A stretch of DNA of 6,567 nucleotides, from positions 1-6,567 of the forward strand of contig JAIOIM010000108.1 of assembly GCA_019912505.1 (NCBI GenBank), given 5' to 3'. Position 1 is the stretch's first letter, and every line of letters begins with the position of its first letter. The translations under genes were made by a program, and so were the position numbers. Positions 1 to 5,121 of this stretch are shown piece after piece. The notes under the pieces were generated by a model. That model did no database searches, was not told the origin of the DNA, and saw only the letters and a list, made by a program, of their open reading frames with translations. The stretch is from Ignavibacteriaceae bacterium (GTDB taxonomy: Bacteria; Bacteroidota; Ignavibacteria; Ignavibacteriales; Ignavibacteriaceae).

Positions 1-1
1 C

Positions 2-91
2 TGGTATAGGGTAGAGATGAAAAACAATCTTGTTGTTGCATGCGGTACACGCGGCGGCACTACTGCAATAATTATTATGTTAAAAAGATAA
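2..91 (+). CDS. Possible C-terminal tail of an upstream gene (partial, start outside window)
   Basis: The frame beginning at position 2 is open for 29 codons and stops at TAA 89-91. It ends in ACGTRGGTTAIIIMLKR. The stop lies 11 bases before the ATG of the next gene, a normal gene-to-gene spacing. The GG-T-T-A stretch followed by a hydrophobic strand and a terminal Lys-Arg loosely resembles the end of beta-ketoacyl-ACP synthases (FabF-type, GGTNA then a strand then KR), but with an extra residue in the loop and no other motif in view. Twenty-nine open codons can occur by chance, so both the gene and the family are tentative. A thiolase-like end was also considered. Confidence 0.3.
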   Translation, partial: WYRVEMKNNLVVACGTRGGTTAIIIMLKR

Positions 92-102
92 GAGAGAAAA
101 AA

Positions 103-2934
103 ATGAAAAACTTAAATGAAAAAAATAATATTATTCTAATTACTTTGTTACTAATTTTTATTTCAATTGAAAGTAACATCGCTCAAAATCCTTGTCCTAC
201 AATCCCAGATTTGTTAGACCATGGTTGGGGACCAGCGCAAGGGGAGCACAATAATAGAGATGAGTTTGCAGTATTAAGGACAACTCCATTTCTTATTAAA
301 GTGGATAAATATCCACCGATAAAATCTTTTCCTATCATTCCAATTGGCGGCTGTTCCCCCAATACTTTTTGTTACATGTCATTTGATTCGGAAGAGGGTA
401 TGAATGGAAGCCCCATAAATGAAATTCTTATTCATAATAATTGGCACAATGTAACTACCTACTCTGGTGAAATTGGATGGAGTTTTGAAATATTCCCTCC
501 ATCCGGTTTTGATGTTGGAATACCAGATTTTGTTCTAAATTTTAATGGCACATTGCATTCTAAAAGTTGGGGTAATATTCCCGGATGGAGTTATAATGAT
601 TTCGTTAGAAATGTAAGTCCATATTCTCCTAACTTTTCAGTTTCTATTACAGGACCATCAAATTTATTGACGGGTTCGACAGGTGAATACATAGCCGATA
701 TAAATGGAGGTTCTGGTGAATATTATATCAGCTGGGAAATAAAACAATTACCGGGTGGCACAACAACCGTTATAAATCATCATGATTTGAGTCTATTACC
801 ACATTTCAGCATATATGGTAATAATTATTATTGGTATGACGATGAACATAAACAAGTTGTTAATATGGGCAACAATAATGTTGAATTGAAAGTTACAATC
901 ATGGATGTTTCTAATGATGATTTAATAACAGCTACTAAAATAATTAATAAAAGTAACTTTGCAGAAATACAATTTATAAATAATATAAATGGGGCGAGAG
1001 ATTATGGTCAACTTGTACTGGATGAAGATAAAATTAATAAAATTAATTCAGGAAGTTTTGTGCCTGTTTTTCCTAATGTAAATCATACTATAAGAACAGA
1101 TGTGTTACCAGCAGCAAACAGATGGAGAAATTATAACTATTCATTAAAACATCTCGATTGGACAACCACTTCGAGTCAGTACGAATTAAATTTCAGTTTC
1201 AATATTTCACCATTGACACCAAAAGAGTATATCTCCTTTTTTGATTTTACAACCAGTTCGGTTATTAAAACAAAAATAGAAGGATTTGATAATTTAGGCA
1301 AAATAAAGATTAAAGATCCCTGGCATTATTATGAAGATCCAAACAGTCATAATTGGTATCAATCGAATGAATTTATAGAATATAATGCACCTCTGCAACT
1401 ATTAAATAGTTCTGTAGGTGATTATGGTGGTGTCTTCCCTAATATGGATTACACCAACCCTAATAAACCACATTATTCGATAGAAGCCCCTGTCTCAATT
1501 TTAGTTAATAACCACATTCATCCATTATATTTTCAGCGATGGTCAGATGTTAGCGGTCTATCCATAGAGCATTTTAATAATAGTTTGTCAGCCGTTAGTT
1601 TTACTATTTATCCATCGCAGGCGACAGCATATCTTAAAGGTAGTTTATTAACTAACAATGCAAACACCTATGACCACAACAGCCAAAGGAAATTTATTAG
1701 AAGTAAAGTTGATGGTGTTTATCATTCTGTTTATTCAAGCATGGGTAAAATATGGTACGAAACAAAAACGGGCACCGGTAACTGGACATTGATGAATAAT
1801 GGAAACCCAATATGCAGCAATGAAGCGAAAAACCCTTCAATAATTGATTTGGATAATGATTATGTTGCCATCTGCTATCAAGAAAACAGTAACGGCCCGG
1901 ATATAAAAGCGGTAGTTTATAATTACGCCACAAATCAAATAGCACACGGACCGTACAGTTTAATTTCTAGCTATGATAGCTATTCTTTAGATAATCCTAT
2001 TGCTATAGAATTCTATAATGGTCAATTAGAACACCTATCATATTTGTTATTTGTTTATAAAGCATTCAGCAGCAGCGGGGGCACTGGACCCGAGCCGGGG
2101 CTGGTTTACGGTTACTATACTTATGATCATAATTCTAAAGAGCTTTCACTTTCATGCTGGGATAATATTATAGGTACCGATATAAATTTCAGTAACCCGA
2201 CACTTGCAAGTTCTGAGTTAATAAACTGGCAAGGTATGCCGAAATTTTATTTAGCCTATCAGGAAGATAACTTTACTAACGGCAGTTCTAAAATATGGTA
2301 TCAGGTTGTAAATCCCATCGCATCCCTAGATATTTCTCATGCTCAAAGTAATCAAATATCATTAAACTCCGGTTATACAAAAAATTACAAACCGCGAATA
2401 GTAACTCTTCCGGGAACCGATGCGTATGCGCGGTTAACTTGGGTAGGCGAAAGAACTACTGAATATGTGGATGAAAAAACAGAAGCAATAACACAGGTAA
2501 CGGAAAAAAGAGCTTTGTTCCGCGGGTCATCGCCCACAAGCCCTTTCTGGAATTTTGGCAGTAACGTAAGGGGCTCTGTAATTCAAAAAACAAATAATCA
2601 TCAAAATTATTTTATTGTTTGGAACCAGTTTGATAATTTGACAAAAGAAACAAACAACACAACACTTTCTACAATAAAAACTATAAACTCTGATGGTCAG
2701 CAAGTAGATGTTTGTAATGGACAAACAAGCAGCGACGTATACGGAATGATATTTAACAATGCCCAGACGCCTTACAGCTTTGATATGACAAATAATTTGC
2801 AGAGCTATTTTAGCCTGTCAAAGGTAACCGGCAGCGGTATTATTTGTTCCGGCAGAGAAGGAACAATAACTAAGGATAACACATCATACTACTATTCAGT
2901 AGGGGACGTAATGGTGAATGGTGAGAATATTTAG
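103..2934 (+). CDS. Large secreted surface protein, N-terminal part, ended by an in-frame TAG
   Basis: This 943-residue protein starts at ATG 103. The upstream in-frame ATG at 40 would only add 21 mostly basic residues ahead of the signal peptide, so it was not used; an A/G-rich stretch at 90-101 is a weak ribosome site. Residues 1-28 form a signal peptide: Lys/Asn-rich start, hydrophobic ILITLLLIFI core, likely cleavage after SNIA before QNPCP. Residues about 177-283 look like an Ig/PKD-like beta domain (SVSITGPSNLLTGSTGEY onward). Residues about 400-515 form another beta-rich region. Residues about 530-860 carry spaced propeller-like repeats: KIWYE at 549-553 and KIWYQ at 730-734, KNPSI at 576-580, SNPT at 697-700, VAICYQE and FYLAYQED. 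No catalytic motif was recognised. It lacks the sorting domain expected of a T9SS cargo; that domain lies in the same frame just after the TAG. It is best read as the front part of one larger gene. The function is unknown, perhaps surface adhesion or binding. Confidence 0.85.
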   Translation: MKNLNEKNNIILITLLLIFISIESNIAQNPCPTIPDLLDHGWGPAQGEHNNRDEFAVLRTTPFLIKVDKYPPIKSFPIIPIGGCSPNTFCYMSFDSEEGMNGSPINEILIHNNWHNVTTYSGEIGWSFEIFPPSGFDVGIPDFVLNFNGTLHSKSWGNIPGWSYNDFVRNVSPYSPNFSVSITGPSNLLTGSTGEYIADINGGSGEYYISWEIKQLPGGTTTVINHHDLSLLPHFSIYGNNYYWYDDEHKQVVNMGNNNVELKVTIMDVSNDDLITATKIINKSNFAEIQFINNINGARDYGQLVLDEDKINKINSGSFVPVFPNVNHTIRTDVLPAANRWRNYNYSLKHLDWTTTSSQYELNFSFNISPLTPKEYISFFDFTTSSVIKTKIEGFDNLGKIKIKDPWHYYEDPNSHNWYQSNEFIEYNAPLQLLNSSVGDYGGVFPNMDYTNPNKPHYSIEAPVSILVNNHIHPLYFQRWSDVSGLSIEHFNNSLSAVSFTIYPSQATAYLKGSLLTNNANTYDHNSQRKFIRSKVDGVYHSVYSSMGKIWYETKTGTGNWTLMNNGNPICSNEAKNPSIIDLDNDYVAICYQENSNGPDIKAVVYNYATNQIAHGPYSLISSYDSYSLDNPIAIEFYNGQLEHLSYLLFVYKAFSSSGGTGPEPGLVYGYYTYDHNSKELSLSCWDNIIGTDINFSNPTLASSELINWQGMPKFYLAYQEDNFTNGSSKIWYQVVNPIASLDISHAQSNQISLNSGYTKNYKPRIVTLPGTDAYARLTWVGERTTEYVDEKTEAITQVTEKRALFRGSSPTSPFWNFGSNVRGSVIQKTNNHQNYFIVWNQFDNLTKETNNTTLSTIKTINSDGQQVDVCNGQTSSDVYGMIFNNAQTPYSFDMTNNLQSYFSLSKVTGSGIICSGREGTITKDNTSYYYSVGDVMVNGENI
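2932..2934 (+). other. In-frame amber codon interrupting the T9SS surface-protein gene
   Basis: The TAG sits at codon 944 counted from ATG 103. The next codons are TTT AAA AGG ATG, so the frame continues without a gap into the sorting-domain segment and on to TAA at 3643-3645. The flanking residues (VGDVMVNGENI, stop, FKRMDENTQ) read like continuous protein. One base change from AAG, GAG, CAG, TTG, TCG, TGG, TAT or TAC would create this TAG. A nonsense mutation, a sequencing or assembly error, or programmed readthrough would all fit. The minus-strand gene ending at 3963 also uses TAG, and a second stop follows eight codons later, so general amber recoding is not needed to explain the window. 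Confidence 0.85.
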
Positions 2935-2943
2935 TTTAAAAGG

Positions 2944-3645
2944 ATGGATGAAAACACACAGTTAAACTCCAACAATGATGTAGAAGAATATCTCGAAACA
3001 GAACCATTCGATTTAACAAACGATTCGGAATTTTTGTACAGCATTCAATACGGCTCAAACAATAATACCGGTTCTATCTTTGGAAATAATGAGTATTTGG
3101 ATTTTAAAGTAAAATTGATTGACGCAAATACAAATTCGGAAATAGCTGTATTTGACGATATTACGTTTAACAATAACAATCAAACTCCTTATGCCAATTT
3201 ACAGTTTAATGTAAACACAAACGGCATAGGCAATAGAACAGTAAAACTTGCTCTTGATATAGATGATAATTTTAACGCGGGTTATTCGGTTACGGCTAAA
3301 TATGACAATTCAACAATTCTAGCAAAAACAAATAGAGTAAATATTGGTCTGGGTGAAAATGTTAACGCAACTACTTACGACATTTTCCAAAACTACCCCA
3401 ATCCCTTCAATCCAAGGACAACAATTCGCTATCAAATTCCGGAAAACGGAATGGTAACATTAAAAGTTTACGATATGCTGGGGCGTGAGGTAATAACCCT
3501 CGTAAACGAATACAAAACAAAAGGACGTTACGAAGTAACCTTTGACGCCAGTTCCGCCGCCGGCGGATTAGCAAGTGGTTTGTATATTTACGAAATAACA
3601 AGCGGCAGTTTTAAGGCATCCAAAAAGATGACGCTCTTAAAGTAA
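2944..3645 (+). CDS. T9SS type A sorting-domain segment, C-terminal part of the interrupted surface protein
   Basis: This 233-residue frame starts at ATG 2944, nine bases after the TAG and in the same frame as the preceding gene. It has no signal peptide. The only purine-rich ribosome-site candidate (AAAAGG, 2938-2943) touches the ATG, which is too close for normal initiation. Residues 1-138 are a beta-sandwich-like region (EYLETEPFDLTND, FLYSIQYGS, GIGNRTVKLALDIDD). Residues about 145-233 are a T9SS type A sorting domain (Por_Secre_tail/TIGR04183 type): NYPNPFNPRTTIRY at 150-163, VYDMLGREV at 175-183, and SGLYIYEI followed by the terminal KKMTLLK. In known T9SS cargo this domain directs export across the outer membrane and is then cleaved for anchoring or release. 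It only works on proteins already exported by a signal peptide, so as a free protein it should not be secreted. It is therefore almost certainly the tail of the upstream gene, not an independent gene. Confidence 0.8.
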   Translation: MDENTQLNSNNDVEEYLETEPFDLTNDSEFLYSIQYGSNNNTGSIFGNNEYLDFKVKLIDANTNSEIAVFDDITFNNNNQTPYANLQFNVNTNGIGNRTVKLALDIDDNFNAGYSVTAKYDNSTILAKTNRVNIGLGENVNATTYDIFQNYPNPFNPRTTIRYQIPENGMVTLKVYDMLGREVITLVNEYKTKGRYEVTFDASSAAGGLASGLYIYEITSGSFKASKKMTLLK

Positions 3646-3650
3646 AAAAC

Positions 3651-3793
3651 ATCATTGCCGTCATTTTCATATGACGGACTGATTTGATGCCCGCTATTAT
3701 TGGGCTTTAGCCACATGCGCTAAAAATATATGCGGCTAAAGCCAAGAATATTTTTAGTATCATAATCCGTTCACTGAAGCGGACGGCAATGAT
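3651..3793. repeat. Symmetric three-hairpin intergenic repeat element with terminal inverted repeats
   Basis: The ends are perfect 12-bp inverted repeats, ATCATTGCCGTC at 3651-3662 and GACGGCAATGAT at 3782-3793. Seven bases in from each end lies a 20-base hairpin: left 3658-3677 (CCGTCAT/ATGACGG, 6-base loop), right 3767-3786 (CCGTTC paired with GGACGG including one G-T wobble, 8-base loop). In the middle is a third hairpin, GGCTTTAGCC 3703-3712 with GGCTAAAGCC 3734-3743, whose stem extends past one mismatch by CAT/ATG. The centre of this hairpin (3723) matches the centre of the element (3722). There is no coding sequence inside and no obvious target-site duplication. It resembles a MITE or a composite REP-like palindromic unit; only a genome-wide search can show whether it is repeated. 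Confidence 0.65.
3703..3755 (+). terminator. Possible rho-independent terminator of the surface-protein gene
   Basis: The perfect 10-bp stem GGCTTTAGCC/GGCTAAAGCC (3703-3712 and 3734-3743) is followed six bases later by a run of five T at 3751-3755. It lies 57 bases after the TAA of the surface-protein gene. The 21-base loop is long, although CAT/ATG pairing shortens it to 13. The hairpin is also the core of the symmetric repeat element, so termination may be a secondary role. Confidence 0.35.
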
Positions 3794-3806
3794 TTCGCTT
3801 TAAAAG

Positions 3807-3877
3807 GTCATTCTCGTGAAAACGGGAATCTGAAATTTTGTGTATTCGTATGAGATCCCCGCTTTCGTAGGAATGAC
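3807..3877. repeat. Long imperfect palindrome (REP-like), possible terminator for the minus-strand gene
   Basis: Two 25-base arms, 3807-3831 and 3853-3877, are inverted copies that agree at 19 of 25 positions, separated by 21 bases. The arms share GTCATTC, GAAA, CGGG and ATCT blocks in order; all six differences are transitions, so several can still form G-T/G-U pairs in a transcript. It resembles the dispersed GTCATTC...GAAA-CGGG-ATC palindromes that I recall from intergenic DNA of many bacteria; this is from memory. Read on the minus strand, it lies 86 bases beyond the stop at 3963 and is followed by CCTTTT, so it could end that transcript. Confidence 0.6.
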
Positions 3878-3914
3878 ATTTGGAGTATTTTGACTTTTTA
3901 GAGCGAACTCACTA

Positions 3915-3946
3915 ACCGTTCAACAATAAAACCATTCAACTATAAA
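3915..3946. repeat. Two-copy 16-bp tandem repeat
   Basis: ACCGTTCAACAATAAA at 3915-3930 is followed directly by ACCATTCAACTATAAA at 3931-3946, with 14 of 16 bases identical. It lies just past the stop codon of the minus-strand gene, in otherwise featureless AT-rich DNA. No function is apparent. Confidence 0.5.
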
Positions 3947-3962
3947 TCAAAACCGAAACGTG

Positions 3963-4856
3963 CTACCGGTGAGCTTTTACGTAATCAATTAAGGCGTTAA
4001 ACTGCTCTACCTCAATCGAATCAAATTCAAATTCAATTATATCAAACGCTATTTGCAGCCATCTTATATTTAGGTTTTTCGTAGCGTACTCTAAATTTTC
4101 TTTTTGTTCATCTTCAAAGGGGAGTGTATTGCGGGCAAAAACAACTGCCGCCATTATATTAACGCTGTTAACTAACGTGCTGTTATTACATATTTTTACT
4201 AATTCCCAAAGATTTTCAGGATGAGTTTCGCATAATTCAATAGCCTTAAATCCCGCAGATTTTAAGGCAACAAATTGTTTCAAATTTTTTAACTTTTCAT
4301 CCGAAGCAATTTTTATTAACGCAGACAAATATATGTCGATTTCATATTTATTATTCATTCCCTTTTGAAAATTATATTCAATTGCGTTTACAAGAGCTGC
4401 TGTAAGTCCGGTTATTGCTCGTTCAATCGTGTGGTGATCATTTTTTATATCTTTGGCAATCTGCACAACCTTTTCGTAGTTGCCAGTTGCAATAGATTCT
4501 TCAAGTGAGTCTGCTCCGCTCCCAGCCGCAGCGGATGCTTTTTCTTTTAATTTACTCCAAGATGTTGTTTCTGAAAAACGCGAACCCATCGATGTTGAGA
4601 CCTGCGCTTTTTCAATAATTTTTATTGTTGTATCGTCAGGCTGAAGAATTTTTAAATTATTAAGGATAAATTTTTCAACTATCATCCGATGATGCTTATC
4701 ATCAATGTTAAAACTTATTACAATTTCATCCCCCAGTTTACCGTAACGCAAGCCTGTAACTTTCAAATCAGCAAGTCCACCTTCTCTCATAGCTAAAATA
4801 GACTTTAGTTTCGGAAGGTCTTTATTATCAAGTTTAACAATAATTTTTTTAGACAT
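3963..4856 (-). CDS. Cytoplasmic protein of unknown function, 297 residues
   Basis: I do not recognise this family. The gene starts at ATG 4856-4854 and ends at TAG 3965-3963. There is no signal peptide or membrane segment, so the product is probably cytoplasmic. Residues 1-85 look like a small alpha/beta domain (MSKKIIVKLDNKDLPKLKSI, then EIVISFNIDD and a helix leading to LKILQPDD). Residues about 86-118 are a Ser/Ala/Gly-rich linker (SETTSWSKLKEKASAAAGSG). Residues about 119-297 are predicted almost entirely helical (ESIATGNYEKVVQIAKDI, ALVNAIEYNF, FVALKSAGFKAIELCE, ENLWELVKIC, and the acidic IIEFEFDSIEVEQF near the end), like a TPR-, HEAT- or ARM-type scaffold. No catalytic motif is visible. 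The gene is convergent with the T9SS locus and divergent from the DUF5916 gene, so it is probably a single-gene transcription unit. A binding or adaptor role is a guess from the helical architecture. Confidence 0.85.
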   Translation of the reverse strand: MSKKIIVKLDNKDLPKLKSILAMREGGLADLKVTGLRYGKLGDEIVISFNIDDKHHRMIVEKFILNNLKILQPDDTTIKIIEKAQVSTSMGSRFSETTSWSKLKEKASAAAGSGADSLEESIATGNYEKVVQIAKDIKNDHHTIERAITGLTAALVNAIEYNFQKGMNNKYEIDIYLSALIKIASDEKLKNLKQFVALKSAGFKAIELCETHPENLWELVKICNNSTLVNSVNIMAAVVFARNTLPFEDEQKENLEYATKNLNIRWLQIAFDIIEFEFDSIEVEQFNALIDYVKAHR

Positions 4857-4872
4857 AAAACTTTTTATATTT

Positions 4873-4886
4873 ATTATACAAATTTA
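4873..4886 (-). promoter_or_regulatory. Candidate promoter core for the 297-residue protein gene
   Basis: On the minus strand, TAAATTTG (4886-4879) matches the TAnnTTTG -7 box known for Bacteroidetes primary sigma factors. It is directly followed by TATAAT (4878-4873), a perfect classical -10 box 16 bases before the ATG. No convincing -33/-35 partner is seen for either. The 5' leader would be very short. Only one of the two readings can be right, and AT-rich DNA gives such matches by chance. Confidence 0.3.
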
Positions 4887-4893
4887 CAAAAAA

Positions 4894-4907
4894 CGCAAAA
4901 AATTGCG
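4894..4907. promoter_or_regulatory. Short inverted repeat upstream of the minus-strand gene
   Basis: CGCAA and TTGCG face each other around AAAA, directly upstream of the candidate promoter core of the minus-strand gene. It could be an operator half-site pair. At 5 bp per arm it may equally be chance, and no regulator gene is in view. Confidence 0.2.
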
Positions 4908-5109
4908 AATTTTGAAGTACATAGAAAATTAACCTGTTATATTATTAGATATGCGGTTATGCACCTGCCCTACTTATTACAACCTTTATACATTATCGAA
5001 AATTCGACTAAAAGATTTAACAGAAAAATCAAAAATAATTTAAGATAAGAGATGAATTGAATAATGCTTATCTTTAAACATCAAATTTTAATTCATCGAA
5101 AATATTTCC

Positions 5110-5121
5110 GGGAAAAAAGTG
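5110..5121 (+). promoter_or_regulatory. Ribosome binding site and GTG start of the DUF5916 gene
   Basis: GGGA at 5110-5113 lies five bases before GTG 5119-5121. There is no ATG between the upstream in-frame stop (TAA 5089-5091) and the signal peptide. The other candidate, TTG 5140, has only T-rich and CAAAAG sequence upstream. The purine-rich site therefore supports GTG as the start. Confidence 0.6.

Noticed and set aside
40..102. Upstream ATG at 40 as start of the large surface protein
   Set aside because: It would put 21 mostly basic and polar residues ahead of a complete signal peptide that starts at ATG 103.
1697..1945. Minus-strand open frame of 82 codons inside the surface-protein gene
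   Set aside because: It lies opposite a clear coding frame, with no motif or start context. The same holds for the minus-strand frames at 2527-2724 and 3407-3601, and for those at 5886-6089 and 5954-6142 inside the DUF5916 gene.
2064..2103. GC-rich patch in the AT-rich surface-protein gene
   Set aside because: It encodes a Ser/Gly/Pro loop (SSSGGTGPEPG), the frame is intact, and no repeat or palindrome marks it as an insertion.
2932..2934. Genome-wide amber recoding (for example pyrrolysine) as the explanation for the split
   Set aside because: The minus-strand gene at 3963 ends normally with TAG, and no tRNA or related gene is in the window; a point mutation or sequence error is simpler.
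3553..3567. GC-rich perfect hairpin (TCCGCC, 3-base loop, GGCGGA)
   Set aside because: It falls in codons for the SSAAGGLASG loop of the sorting domain and is explained by Ala/Gly coding; there is no T-run or regulatory context.
3651..3877. CRISPR array
   Set aside because: The repeats are inverted, not direct, and there are no evenly spaced identical units.
4951..5043. Plus-strand 30-codon frame beginning MRLCTCPTYY
   Set aside because: It has no ribosome site and no recognisable features, and is too short to separate from chance in AT-rich DNA.
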